Shown: piece by piece, positions 24,632-35,413 of the stretch
How the letters are laid out: every line of letters starts with the position of its first letter
Position numbering within the stretch: the stretch's first letter is position 1
Assembly: GCA_907165135.1 (NCBI GenBank)
Contig: OU015568.1
Location: 14,454,501-14,518,500 of the forward strand
Direction: 5' to 3'
Length of the DNA stretch: 64,000 nucleotides
Origin: Oikopleura dioica
Taxonomy: Eukaryota > Chordata > Appendicularia > Copelata > Oikopleuridae
Notes under the pieces: generated by a model
What the model was told of the DNA's origin: nothing
What the model saw: the letters and a program-made list of their open reading frames with translations, nothing else
The model's database searches: none
Program-made: the position numbers and the translations under genes

Positions 24632-25321
24632 GAGTCATTGAAATCAACAAAAAACTGAAAAGATTGTTATCTTCACCTACTGCTCTTTTTCGCTCCCCAT
24701 AATCTCCAACCTCCTTCTCCTCCTCTAGAATTTACAAAATGTGTGTACCTCGGGTCCAGTTCGGGAAGTCCTACCCACCAAGTTTCGCTCTCAAGCCTCA
24801 ATTACTATATTTATTGTAAGACTTTCTGGACTGCCCGTAGTTTTTAAGTTTCGAAAAATAAATGTCAAAAACTCCCACGATTCTCATTTCATTATTTTTT
24901 ATTATGCAGGTCGTTTTTCATGTCATGAATTCATTCATCAGATTAATTCATCGAATTAAAAAGACCTGTTAGAGCAAATAGTCGAAGGTAATCGTGATTT
25001 CATCTTATTTCTTATATCTTCGAACCATAGATTGCTACTTATATGTTCTTATGGTGCAGATGTTTTAACGATTGCCAACAGGTGACCCTATTTTTTGAGG
25101 CAATGTGCACCTTGAAACCCTGGAAAGATTCTTATTGAAGATGAGTTTTTTTTTTCTTTCCACAAGAGACTCGTAAGTACGATTTACGCCTCAATGAGTA
25201 AGGGAAACATGCCTATTCATTCCTACGTATCAGGACAAAGGCGTCTTTCAATATTTGCGTTGTCGTCGTTTTCTTCAGCTTTCTAATTTACCAAAAGGTC
25301 AAAGTTATATTTTTCAGAAAA
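24632..25321. other. Intergenic, no gene seen
   Basis: Between cytochrome c and CHMP2A. One 72-codon ORF (24741-24959) has no protein-like features. AT-rich with a TTTTTCAG acceptor just before the CHMP2A start. Confidence 0.5.
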
Positions 25322-26629
25322 ATGAGTTTCTTGTTCGGCAAAAAGAAAACGCCGGCACAAATGCTTCGCGAGAACCAGAGACTTCTTCAGCGAGCGATGC
25401 GCGATCTTGATCGAGAGAGGATGAACATGGAGAAACAGGAGAAACAGATCATTGCCGATATCAAAAAGATGGCCAAGAAGAACGAAATGGCCACGGTGAA
25501 GATTATGGCAAAGGATCTTGTTCGTACGAGAAATACTTGCAAGAAGTTCATGCTCATGCGTGCGAATATTCAGGTAATGAACGGAATTACAAATGAGAGG
25601 GCGGGATAGAAAGATTCGCTATAATATATTGCCTCTGTAGCCATTTTTTTGACTGATAAATCGAACCAATTGTGATAAATTGCATATTGCCTAAAGATCA
25701 ATTGACATTTGTGGCTTTAGTCTTACTTAGGTGGGGTTTCAATTTAATTGCCTCAACTTACTTCTGGTCTAGCTCTTACAGTTTACACATTCACCCCATA
25801 CAACCATATATTTTTAGAATCGTCTCATCGAGCTCTAGTGCGTTATCATAGCGGATTTTCCAATTTCCGGTTTATATCGGATTTTTACCGGTTTTTCATA
25901 CTTTGTAACTATCAAAAAAGTACTGTAGTACCTTGTATAAAATCATTTTAAGAGCTCAATTTAGTTATAAAGCCACAAACAAAGTCAAAATGGACTCATT
26001 TCCGGCAATATTTGGATGTCTAAGGGTGTCGAAATGTTTGGCCGAGGCAATTAAATTGAAACCCTACCTTAGCAGAGATAGATTCCTGAACATTTTAAAG
26101 ATTAGGCAATTAATTAATAACTATTTTAAGGCCGTCTCGTTGAAAATTTCCACAATAAAATCGCAACACGCCATGTCCGAAGCAATGAAAGGCGTCACAA
26201 AAGCAATGGGCCGAATGAACAAGACGATGAAGCTGCCCCAAATCCAGAAAATTATGCAAGAGTTCGAGAAGCAATCAGAAATCATGGACATGAAAGAAGA
26301 AATGATGAACGACGTTATGGACGACGCGATGGGCGGATCAGACGACGAGGAAGAAACTGAGAACTTGGTCAACAAGGTCCTCGACGAACTCGGACTTGAG
26401 AATATGGTGGAAGTTGGAGCTATTCCCTCAGCCGTTGGAGAGCCTACTCCAGCTCAATCAGAGGTAACAATGAGCAAGACGCATCTTCCCCCTACGGGAG
26501 TAGGCCTACCAGAAAACGCCTTCTCCTTCCAGAAGTGTCCCCCTTTTCTCTCTTAACCCTTATTTTCAGGAACCATCAGCTGACCTGGACGCCGACCTAG
26601 AAGCTCGTTTGAACAACCTCCGTAGATAA
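25322..26629 (+). CDS. CHMP2A: ESCRT-III subunit CHMP2A
   Basis: Three exons, 25322-25573, 26131-26463, 26570-26629; 214 aa. Snf7-family ESCRT-III proteins assemble membrane-remodelling filaments in multivesicular-body sorting and cytokinesis. Visible: basic first helix (MSFLFGKKKTPAQMLRENQR), RDLDRERMNMEKQEK, RANIQAVSLKISTIKSQHAM, an acidic middle, and a C-terminal MIT-interacting motif DLEARLNNLRR that recruits VPS4. These match CHMP2A/Vps2. The first intron is 557 nt and carries a repeat element, unusually long for its surroundings. Confidence 0.95.
25731..26073. repeat. MITE-like inverted repeat in CHMP2A intron 1
   Basis: The sequence GGGTTTCAATTTAATTGCC near 25735-25756 recurs inverted near 26045-26066 (GGCAATTAAATTGAAACCC). 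The flanking bases are also related (TTAGGTGG against TACCTTAG). About 340 bp lie between the ends, with no ORF of note. Probably a non-autonomous DNA transposon that enlarged the intron. Confidence 0.55.
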
Positions 26630-26841
26630 CTCCAGCACAGAACAAATCTGCACTCGATAAAACTCAAATTCATTCTCTTCATATTTTCATTCTCCTTCAA
26701 AAACCAAAAACAAAAAGAATAATTTCTATTGACACATGTTTTACTGTAAATATTCCTTACTTACTAACCCAATACATAGCAATAAAAGATAACTCTTATC
26801 GACTTTCGTCTTTTCCCTATTTTATCGCATTTCTGTCTAGA

Positions 26842-27225
26842 ATGAGCAATATTCCAAAAGTAGCCGCTCATATCCGTGGAATTGCGTTTCCCAAGCGTGC
26901 TCCTTGGACGCCTAAAAGTAAGGCGACACCCTTATTTTCTTTCTATTCAAATTGATTTTTTCTAGTTCCCGACTGGCCCGTCATCCCAGAAAACATTAAA
27001 CAGATCGCTGCTGCTGCTGCCAAGGCTAGCCAGGCCGCCCAGCCACTCATTGCACCACGAGATCCATCTATTTGGGCCGTTGTTGGTGAGCCAGACCGAA
27101 TCGAAGTCGTGCGAGCAGGAATTCAATACATGAAGAGAAAGTAATTTTCATATCTTTTCTTCCCCTTTCTTACAATTTTTTCCAGGCCAATTTCAGAAGA
27201 AGAAGCCGAAGCCATCTTGTACTAA
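26842..27225 (+). CDS. Small protein, probably mitochondrial
   Basis: Three exons, 26842-26917, 26966-27140, 27186-27225; 96 aa; all GT-AG. Start follows TCTGTCTAG directly. The N-terminus is basic (PKVAAHIRGIAFPKRAPWTP), followed by an Ala-rich helix (IKQIAAAAAKASQAAQPLI) and a conserved-looking end (RIEVVRAGIQYMKRKPISEE, then AEAILY). Layout and the final EEE-x-ILx element faintly recall the MRPS36/KGD4 subunit of 2-oxoglutarate dehydrogenase, but I cannot confirm that. Likely a mitochondrial accessory or ribosomal protein. Confidence 0.65.
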
Positions 27226-27796
27226 AAAAACTAACGAAAATGGATATTAATATGGGAGATTGTTTATTTTGTTCCTCTGAAACATAAATTGTTTGTTTGC
27301 TCTATTTATTTTACCTTGATTACCTGAAAATAAAATTCACGAAAATACTTATTTGAAATTTCAAACGATCTTTTTGGAGCTCCTTTCTTCGGGATCATCA
27401 AAAATAAAGGATGTTGGCTTTTAATTTCATCCCTTTCTTGAGCTTCTCAGGGCCCTTATACTCAAGTGGAAAAATGGAAGATTAGAAGAAAAATTTGAGA
27501 GTTATCAGCTTATTTTTTTAATACTGGCCGTCGATTTTCAGCAGGTTGAAAATACAATTTTTGATTGATGGAAATATGTTCACGTTGTTGCAAAGCAACG
27601 GCCTCGCTCATCGCTTGTTCGCGTTTTCTCATCTACAGGTAAGCGGCTTCCGTATCATCAGCGATAACGAGTTATCAAGCCCTCTCGGTTCTAGCGCTCA
27701 TTATGTCCCAGCGTTATCTTTTCTAACCCTCAAGAACTATTACGCCCAAAATCTATCAGAAATAATTCTTGTTTATTTTATTTTTTTTATTCAATT

Positions 27797-29506
27797 TCAA
27801 AGCGTAAATTTTCCAGTAAATGAAATTTTTGCGGGCCCGATCATTTTCACGGTCGTTTTGTCGAGCGACAATAGCATTTCTCCACCTTTGCATTTGAATT
27901 TCACTTTTTCCGAGTTCGGTAACTTTCCGCATTGATTGAGGACTCTTCCCGGATTAGAAGAAATTGCTAATTGGAGAGCAGGGAAATTAAAGCAACACTT
28001 AGTTTCATTGGTAATTTAATTATTGTATTGTTATGCCTCGGAACATTAGCATGTACGAATTGAACGATGGTTTAATTCGATCTTGAGTTTATTAAATATT
28101 GATAACGAGGTATTGAAATCTTCATTTTTGTCGAAACTCGTTTTTATGTACTAATCCAGAACAATAACTCGTAATTGTCAATAACTATTGAATAACCCGT
28201 TTCAAAAAAGGAGGCGCAGCAACCAGATCCACAAGCTAGAGTTTCTCCAGAACCACGTTCTACCGTTCTTTTTCAAATTAAGATGAAGAGACTTTTCTGT
28301 AATTTGACGTTACCTAATATCAACACAATCTGGTTGAACACGTACGAAATTAACATTGACGGTGGTTACGAAGTTTGCCTCCGCAAACTTGTTGATTTTC
28401 GCAACCATATCGCCAAAATCCTCCAACCAAAAATTCTTGCTCTCCATCTCAGAAAGGGTTTATGATGCAAACAAGATGACTTTGGTGTCTGCACCAGCTC
28501 TGTTTTTAGCAAAAATAAAAGTGTTCAGTTGAATAAGAAAACCCTTTTCAAAACAACAGCATGTTGATTGCCAATATCCGCAAACGGGATCTGCACGACG
28601 TGCTTATTTTAAGACCACGTTGAAATTGAAAATTGGGTATTTTTATATTCCGTAAAAAGATTGACGAGCGCAAGTTTTCGCTTATTTTCTTTGCACGGTT
28701 CCTTGACATCTTCTAAAAGCAACGGCTCGGGGGATGACATAAGCTCCACCGAACCCATGTTGACTTCTATTTGATCGCCTTCGTGCGCTATCAAATTTAC
28801 CGTGCCAGATGCGGTCTATAATTACGACGTTAAAATTTGAATTTGACATTGATCAGACCTTTATTTTCATATATTTTGTTTCAGCGATTTGAGATTTTTG
28901 CAGATAATGTCCTGAAATTAATAAGTCATATCAATAACAAAAGCTTTTGAAAATGATAACGCCTCATTTTTTAAATATAAGGTTGTATCAATACCCTAAT
29001 GGATTTACAATTTACTTTGGATTTCGGGCTTCATTTTTAAGTTACAGTCAAATAAGGCAGGTTTACCCATTTTATGATTTTACAGCAGGTGTAGCACAAT
29101 AATCTGATCGCTAGAGACTCCAGTGGAGCTTATCTAATCGATCAATCTTTAAGGTACTCCTACCTATACACCTGAGAGCGTTCCCACATGTCCTCCCTTC
29201 TGATCCATCTGCATTGAACATTTTCATTCCAAAAACATCCCCCGTTTCCCCACCAGTTTCTTCCAAGGAAATAAACACAAGTCCGTCACCTCCAACACCG
29301 AAATTTCTATCGCAAAGAGCGGCAATTTTCGCTGGTTGCTGCAGCTGCTCAAGTTGTGTTACACTCAGCTCGTTGGAAATCGTGTCAATGAATATATAAT
29401 CTGCGTTTATTATTCAACCGGGCGAGAGTTTTTTTAAGGTAATAGTTGAATAAATTCCCTTTCCGTTGCCGAGACCTTGCATTTTTACGAAATCAATTAC
29501 GTCCAT
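27797..29506 (-). CDS. dapF-like: Diaminopimelate epimerase (DapF-like), intron-containing
   Basis: Eight exons on the minus strand: 29506-29464, 29400-29164, 28911-28859, 28815-28666, 28590-28543, 28447-28314, 28267-28197, 27966-27797; 301 aa, close to the usual 275-300. DapF interconverts LL- and meso-diaminopimelate with two cysteines acting as acid and base, no cofactor. Both signatures are present in order: KMQGLGNDYIFID, FGVGGDGLVFI, FNADGSEGRTCGNALRC (Cys86), TASGTVNLI, MGSVEL, IGNQHAVVL, FVTTVNVNFV, ERGSGETLACGSG (Cys234) and MIGPAKISFTGKF. Intron 1 reads as GA-AG, the rest GT-AG, and a TTTTTTCTCAG acceptor precedes the ATG, so it is a spliced nuclear gene, not bacterial contamination. 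Animals are not known to make lysine by this route; transfer from bacteria and a new racemase role are inferred. Confidence 0.9.
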
Positions 29507-29594
29507 TTCTGAGAAAAAAGGATGTTGTTTGCCTTATGATTGAAATTGACATGAGGATATTTATTTATTTTTCTAATTTATAAATTTCAAAAAA

Positions 29595-29786
29595 TTAAGA
29601 GGAGACATCCCTTTCTGAGAAGAGCAATTGTTCTCTTGAATTCTTGGTATTTGCTGAAGTAATGTTTGCGCTTTGTAACTTTACCCCATTTGTATCTTGA
29701 GTATCAAGTTCCATTGCCGTCCTATTATACAGTTTATCGTCAAAACTAACGACAGTTCTGGTGTACTTCTCTGCTTGTAATAACAA
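29595..29786 (-). CDS. Possible coding segment upstream of the DapF-like gene
   Basis: A 63-codon ORF ending 88 nt before the DapF-like start on the same strand. The hydrophilic product (KYTRTVVSFDDKLYNRTAME) has no recognised motif. Spacing would suit an upstream operon partner, but its 5' exons are not identified and it may be non-coding. Confidence 0.2.
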   Translation of the reverse strand: MLLQAEKYTRTVVSFDDKLYNRTAMELDTQDTNGVKLQSANITSANTKNSREQLLFSERDVSS

Positions 29787-29940
29787 TCCGGCGGAGGTCC
29801 GTTATCGAACAATGGCCAAAACAAAAAAATTGAAGTCTAAGTAATCCTCATGAACGCTCTTATCGCGCTCGCGTGCGCCATCTCTCCCGGGTCTCGTGTC
29901 TGTTTCCCACTGAAAATTCTTTTACTTTTTAAAAAATAAA

Positions 29941-31674
29941 ATGAAATTACTCAAATCTTCAATTTTATTGAAACTGGCAGAATGCAGTTGGAGAGATCGC
30001 TGGGAAGCTATCCAAGAAAAGCACAACGAGAGAAACCAGAATCAGCCCCGTCTTGATCACCTTTGTATTGCAAAATTGAAGACGTTTTTGGACGAAAATC
30101 AAACTGAGGGAACTTGGGAATGCGACGATCTTTACCAGCCTAGCACAGAATATCAGTGCGTGAATCGCTGCCATGTTGATGGCAAAGTAAGCGGGCTGGT
30201 CAAAGTCATGTGTAGATTTGCCGGACCGGTTCTGAGAGTCGGTGGATATGTGGATTGTCCTTCTATCATAAGGTTAGTATCGTGAAATACCGGCTATTGT
30301 TGCTTGTCTGATGATGATCCCGCAAAACGAACATTTTTTAGTGATGAAGAAGCTCGATTCATAACAAGCAGAAGAGACAAATGCGAAGACAACCTAATCA
30401 CCATTACAAATGGGTCTTTGAAATTTTTAAAAACTAGAGGTGCCACGACAGAGTACAACATCTTCTGCGACGGAAAAGGAAAATCCAAAATTCGAGCAAA
30501 ATGCGACGAGGTCAAGCCGAACGGTCATCCCAAAAAGTGGAAATTTACCAAAGGCTCTAATGCTCAAAAAGCCTGTCCTGGAGGTGAGAAGGTAGAAGTA
30601 GATATTTAAAATTACAAATTAAATAAAGGAGGATCGGCCGGCGGTGGGAAGAAGAAACCAAATCACTGTAAAGATGTTGCGTTCTTGAACGCGAACCGTC
30701 CTCTTGGAGCCGGCCAGTGGACTTGTGATGGAACTACTAAAGCATCAGTTTGTCGAGCTGTCTGCTCTGATGAAAATTTAACAGCCGATGTGAGGATTAG
30801 ATGCTTCAAGACTAATCTCTCTTATCTTAAAGGTAAGGCATTGATATGATTGAATAATGATGGATTTTTTCATATTATAAATGATATTTTCAAGGTGACG
30901 AGAATGTAAGATGCGAGCCAGCTGAAGAGGTCGTGTTCTCACCGCTCAGCCCAATGCCGCTTTTGAGAAACTGCAACGGCATCCGCGAAAGTACAAACTC
31001 CTCGAAGATGCCCTGGGTCACCGAACTTACGATCGACTCCGACCGCAAGTGTAGAGCCACTGCGATCAACGATAAGTGGCTGATCACCGCAGCTACCTGC
31101 TGCCTCAACGCAGAGTCCGTAACAATGCCAAGTGGCGCAGCTGCTTCAGATGTTCACGTGAACGGCTTTTATGGGGACATTGCTGATGGAACCATGAGGA
31201 ACTTTGACTTTTGCTTGGTTCGATTTGATGATCATGGACTCGCAGTTCCATGCAGGAAAAGCTTTTATACTATCTCTGAAAATTTCATGCTTAAAAATTG
31301 AGTTGAACAAAAAAGAAAGCTTGTGTGAGATCTTCAAAACCCAGCCCAGGAAAAACTTGCTGGACATACGCCGAAGATGGTTCCGCTCAACCAATCAATC
31401 ACCTTGGCGAAGACTACTGTAGTGCTAAATCAGTAGTCAAGCTCGCTCCATCAGAGCTTTGCTACGGCTTTCCCGATCTAAACAACAACGGCATGACAGA
31501 CGCGATCTCCAGGGATCTGATTCCAGGAACGCCGATTTTTGTAATGAGGACGGAAAAGCTGCACTCGTTGGAGTTGGGTCACTTGTAGAGACTTGCCACA
31601 TTGAAAACTTCCCTGCTATCTATGGTGACATAAATGAGCAGCTTGTGTCTGATTGGATTGATTCGAAACTGTAA
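29941..31674 (+). CDS. Secreted serine-protease homologue with Cys-rich modules
   Basis: Exons 29941-30272, 30342-30583, 30629-30832, 30895-31255, 31345-31674. Three related Cys modules of 60-70 aa come first (for example CEDNLITITNGSLKFLKTRG and CKDVAFLNANRPLGAGQWTC), then a degenerate chymotrypsin-fold domain. The catalytic His is replaced (WLITAATCC where AAHC is expected), NFDFCLVRF occupies the Asp region, and the GDSGGP segment is replaced by RDLIPGTPIF. It therefore cannot be a protease and is a binding or regulatory homologue. Intron 31256-31344 reads as GA-AG. The last exon breaks frame in a T5 run (31536-31540); one more T restores CNEDGKAALVGVGSLVETC. The N-terminus is only weakly like a signal peptide (MKLLKSSILLKLAECSW), so the true start may lie elsewhere. 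Confidence 0.7.
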
Positions 31675-31739
31675 ATATTCACTTTTATAATCATTTTTAT
31701 ACTGTATCAACGAATAAATGCTAAATAAAACACTAGACA

Positions 31740-32160
31740 AAAACACCGAAAATGTTTACTTTTTCGCAGAAAACTTCGAGCCGCTGATGATCCAGATCTT
31801 TTTCGCAGATTCCGCCAACAAGCGTGGAGAATGCTGCCAACCCGCTCAGAAGTCAAAGAACTTTATTTCCCACCAAGGCCAAGGAACTGCACGTGAAGGT
31901 AGATCGTCAACCTAGACGAGAAGTAATCTGACCGTGTCTTGAGAGCCTGAAACGGAGTCTTCTCGACAAGACGGATTGAAGATCTCCTCAACGCACGTAT
32001 GGACAAATACAATTAAATTAGAATTCTGGAGGATGTGAAGCTGAAGACAATCGCGTCCAATTTGCACGAGAATCAGCTCATTTTCGTCTCCGAACGAGTG
32101 AAGAAAGAAGAAGACAAGAAATTCCTATCGAGATCGCCGATGCCCCTGCTCTTCGCTGAG
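31740..32160 (+). pseudogene. Small heat-shock protein pseudogene
   Basis: Nucleotide similarity to the intact sHSP gene at 35602-36024 runs from the start (ATGTTTACTTTTTCGCAG) through the end (ATCGAGATCGCCGATGCC), but deletions and an in-frame stop at 31913 break the reading frame well before the alpha-crystallin part is complete. Several indels are not in homopolymers, so this copy is truly degenerate. It sits about 120 bp upstream of a 5S rRNA gene, the same arrangement as the intact copy, so it was duplicated together with that 5S unit. Confidence 0.8.
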
Positions 32161-32281
32161 TTAGTAAATCATTGTCCATATTTTCTTGGTTGATCTCACG
32201 GAAAATACAGAATAAGTATGAACTAAACAAAAATCTAATCCAATAACTTGCTATATAACGTGGCTAGAACGGGCCTCCTCC

Positions 32282-32400
32282 GCTTAGCGTCATACCGCGT
32301 AGAATAAACCAGTTCTCGTCCGATCACTGAAGTCAAACTACGACGGGCGGGGTTAGTACTTACATGGGTGACCGGTTGGGAATACCTCGTGCGCTAAGCA
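32282..32400 (+). rRNA. rrn5S: 5S ribosomal RNA
   Basis: 119 nt. GCTTAGCG at the 5' end pairs with CGCTAAGC at the 3' end (helix I). Internal landmarks of 5S and its polymerase III promoter are present: GATCACTGAAGTCAA (A-box region) and GGTTAGTACTTACATGGGTG followed by GACCGGTTGGGAATACC. A short T-run follows. Identical in sequence to the copies at 36156 and 38086 as far as I can read. Confidence 0.95.
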
Positions 32401-32427
32401 TTTTGACTTTTTGCAAATGAGAAGTAT

Positions 32428-34210
32428 GATGATTTCAAAAAACTTTTTGTGGGGCCGGGAATCGTAAAAAATCTGTAAGTGCAGTTTTCTTCAGCTCGTC
32501 GAGACGAGTCAAATGATGGGTCTAACTCCTGATAACTGTCAGGATTTACCGGTTTACCGGCTGGTTACCGGAAAATACGTTGTCACCCGCCGTTTTTGTT
32601 CTAGATGTGGTAAACAGATGATCGACCCAGGAAATTGTTCCTTATAGTCGGTTCTACTCTAGGCTCAAAGATGAGGCTCGTATCAATACTCTGAAGAGAG
32701 TTATCACTAAAATACTATTTATGGCAGAAATGGGACAAAAAATCAGGAACGTGCAGCAACAACAAAATGCATGTGAAATTTACTGTTTTTGTGATAACTC
32801 TCTTCAGAGTATTGATACGAGCCTCATCTTTGAGCCTAGAGTAGAACCGACTATAAGGAACAATTTCCTGGGTCGATCATCTGTTTACCACATCTAGAAC
32901 AAAAACGGCGGGTGACAACGTATTTTCCGGTAACCAGCCGGTAAACCGGTAAATCCTGACAGTTATCAGGAGTTAGATCGGAACTAGAAGCTGGACCTTT
33001 TTGCGCAAAATCAATGCTATTTCTTTTGAAAGAGGATTTTTCGGAGAATAAAGGGGTCTTTTTTAATTTTGGATTCCATAACTGGAACTTCTTTTATCAC
33101 CTTTTCCACTCGCTTTTTTCTCAGGTTGACCAAGTTTGATTCTAGTAGACATTTGATGCCTTCTAGGACATTTAAGATGTTTTGTCGAGCCCCCGGATGA
33201 GCAAATCTCTTCTTGGAAAACTCGGCTTTGAGGAAACTCCAGTTAATTTCGAATTCTTCTCTTCGCTTTCAGCTCGGACGAGTTGGTAGACAATTGAATG
33301 CATCTCATGTTCTCAGTCCTTTTCTGTCATGTTTCGTTGACAAAAATCATGTTTGCACATGTTGAATCTTAAATGCACGATTTTATGAACCCTAATGCGT
33401 CAGAAGACTCCGCTAGCTCTGTGGCAAGTTATAAAACATGTCACAGTGCCCTCCTGAAGCCCAAGAAGTGCTCCATATCGCCGATATGATATCGGAACGC
33501 CCGAAGAGGACAAGCCCAACTTGGTCTTAGACTAAATTTATGATTGGCTCATTGCCGACGCAAGATAGCTCAGCTACGATTGTAAGAAGCTTTGTATGGG
33601 TTTAAGTTCAATTATAATAAAAATTCAGGCTAAAATTAAATATAATCAAAAAAAGTGGTTTTTGAGGGCATAATTTTGATTCAGCGCTTTTTTACCGGCT
33701 GGTTACAAGGTTTTGAACGGTGGGTATTATGAATTTTCAATTGTCTATCAAAACCGCAGAAGATTTATTAGTATTTACCGTAAAAATTTTACGTTAGGAA
33801 CTTTCAAAGTGCAAAAAGTGCGTAAAAATCAAACTTTTAGTGATAAGCTCGGCAGGAGTTGAGATATGGGGCTCATCTCGGAGGCTACAGAAGCCCTGAT
33901 CATAAGGATCATTTTGACGCTTCAAACATGAAAATCCGACGACTAGAACAAAAACGGGAGCTGACAACGTGATTTTCGGTAATCAGCCGGTTAACCGGTA
34001 AATCCTTAAAATTTTCAAGAGTGACCTATACCAATCGACTCGTCTCGACGAGCCTGACAACACTGCACTAGCACTTTTTTCATGATTTCCGGCCGGGCAA
34101 AAAGTTTTTTGAAATCATCCATCATTTGACTCGTCTCGACGAGCTGAAGAAAACTGCACTTACAGATTTTTTACGATTCCCGGCCCCACAAAAAGTTTTT
34201 TGAAATCATC
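32428..34210. mobile_element. Composite DNA transposon with 92-bp inverted repeats
   Basis: The left end (GATGATTTCAAAAAACTTTT...) and right end (...AAAAGTTTTTTGAAATCATC) are inverted copies of about 92 bp with essentially no mismatch; inside each end lies CTCGTCGAGACGAG, itself a palindrome. A TAT trinucleotide flanks both sides. No transposase ORF is seen in the 1.78 kb; the interior holds another palindromic element and partial copies of both families, so this is a nest of non-autonomous insertions beside the first 5S gene. Confidence 0.75.
32521..32977. mobile_element. Palindromic MITE nested in the composite element
   Basis: Two arms of about 190 bp (starting TCTAACTCCTGATAACTG and ending CAGTTATCAGGAGTTAGA) are near-perfect inverted copies with a loop of some 80 bp. 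The arms carry repeated CCGG-type blocks (ACCGGTTTACCGGCTGG). A diverged partial copy of one arm is found at 33947-34015, pointing to a family. Confidence 0.75.
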
Positions 34211-34312
34211 TATCCTTTTTCCTGCGGGACACTTTTGCATCATAGATAACAAGAAGACAATTGTTGAATCAATTCAACAGTAATTGAAAAAAGTTTGCGC
34301 TCAGCAAGCGTT

Positions 34313-34487
34313 GAGCGCTGAGTCTCGCTGGCGGGCGGCGTGGCATTTGTGAAAAAGCGCCCTCTAACGCGCGCTTTTCTGAAAAGAGGTCGAAAATAGG
34401 AGCGTGCAGCTACAAAACGACCTCGAAATCAAGCACCCTCTCTCTTTACTCATCCCATTTTTGAGTCCGATTTCGATTGTCTAACAG
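34313..34487 (+). ncRNA. SL RNA: Spliced-leader RNA gene, copy 1 (with promoter)
   Basis: The 40-nt leader exon is 34448-34487 (ACTCATCCCATTTTTGAG... ending TCTAACAG) followed at once by the donor GTAAGAATCG. The leader sequence is, to my knowledge, that of Oikopleura dioica. Upstream 34313-34447 is shared with the other copies (GGCGGGCGGCGTGGCA, AAAAGCGCCCTCTAACGCGC, CGAAAATAGGAGCGTGCAG) and presumably holds the proximal promoter. The 3' end of the RNA beyond the donor is not fixed here; CT-rich sequence to about 34545 is likely part of it. The SL is added to trans-spliced mRNAs such as those from the operons above. Confidence 0.9.
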
Positions 34488-34565
34488 GTAAGAATCGTCT
34501 CCATGCCCTCTCTCTCCTTTCCTCTCGCCTCTTAGAAACAGAATTCCTAGTGAAAGAAACGTCTT

Positions 34566-34986
34566 CTAGTGGATGTCATTTATTCGTTTTTGGACAAAAC
34601 TGATTGGAACGTTAGTACCAAACTGTCTATCAGCAGTGAATAAAAGGTTTTTGCCATTGAATTTGGAGGAGAGTGACTCAAAGGCAACTGTTTTTGGCAC
34701 AGAAAGGGTTCTCTTCCAGTTGTGTGATGACTCGATCTTCACTCCTTCGATGATTTCAGATATTTTTGATGAGCCAGAGATTTGCAGCTCTCTTTAACTC
34801 GTCTTTGGTGATTTTGAGGTCTTCTTTCTGCGTTGGAAGCGAAGTAAGATCGACTGTTGCTGACCAGGTTGTAGGAGTGATCATTTCTTGCGAAATGGAG
34901 TAGGGCTGGAAGCGACGAGAACGGCATTTGCGCTGTATCGGACGGTCGAATTCGGGAGAAAAAGGAAATGCGGCGATTTTTATCAT
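34566..34986 (-). CDS. Divergent small heat-shock protein, frame broken in a GA repeat
   Basis: Read on the minus strand from ATG 34986 the product has an Arg-rich start (MIKIAAFPFSPEF), then VDLTSLPTQKEDLKITKDE, corresponding to INLSSIPTKAEELHVKVDE of the sHSP at 35602. The frame is lost at GAGAGCTGC (about 34784-34794). Two more bases (one more GA) would continue into IEGVKIESSHNWKRTLSVP and FNGKNLLFTADR, the rest of the alpha-crystallin domain. TATAAAAT lies about 70 nt upstream and a four-unit heat-shock element beyond it. Either a recent pseudogene or an indel error in a short repeat. It forms a head-to-head pair with the intact sHSP. Confidence 0.65.
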
Positions 34987-35053
34987 CTTTTGCTTTTTGA
35001 ATCTCTTGGAAAGATTCTTCAGTTTGAATGTGCTTTTGCTGAAACAAGCCCAT

Positions 35054-35111
35054 TTTATACAGCTGAAAACTTCGAGAACATTCGTGAAATCAAGTGTAGA
35101 ATATTCCAGAA
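35054..35111 (-). promoter_or_regulatory. Heat-shock elements and TATA box for the divergent sHSP
   Basis: TTCGAGAACATTCGTGAA at 35071-35088 is a perfect four-unit heat-shock element (TTC-GAA-TTC-GAA spaced by 2 nt); a further TTCCAGAA lies at 35104-35111. A minus-strand TATAAAA sits at about 35054-35060, placing transcription start just upstream of the ATG at 34986. Confidence 0.75.
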
Positions 35112-35413
35112 TATAATACCATGGAGTTGAGCTCTAAAGGGAGATGGAGAATCTGAGCTACTGAAAAATGCACTGACTTTTTCAGTAGCTCATTCTTTGC
35201 GCGCCTAATTTGGGGAGAAGCCGCGCAAAGTCTTGTCGGCTCTCTCATTGGCTCGGACTTTCAAGATTCTGTTCTTCAGAATCTCGAAATTCTTCTAAGC
35301 TGCCAAGCAAGCGTTAAAGAGTTTTTCTAGACTTCCCCGACAGTGACTTGCGCGGGATACGGGGAAGGGGGCCAGAGGCTTTCTCCCAAAAGAGTTAAAC
35401 TTCATGGTAGAAA

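Noticed and set aside
26842-27225. Firm assignment as MRPS36/KGD4
   Set aside because: Only a faint C-terminal resemblance; family hallmarks such as the terminal GG are missing.
27546-27935. 129-codon plus-strand ORF
   Set aside because: It is antisense to the last DapF-like exon (27797-27966) and its flank; the minus strand carries the conserved protein.
27797-29506. Bacterial contamination as the source of the DapF-like gene
   Set aside because: The frame is split by seven introns with AG acceptors, lies between animal genes and has an SL-type acceptor before the ATG.
34573-34797. 74-codon plus-strand ORF
   Set aside because: Shadow of the minus-strand sHSP-like gene, whose alpha-crystallin blocks align with the intact sHSP.
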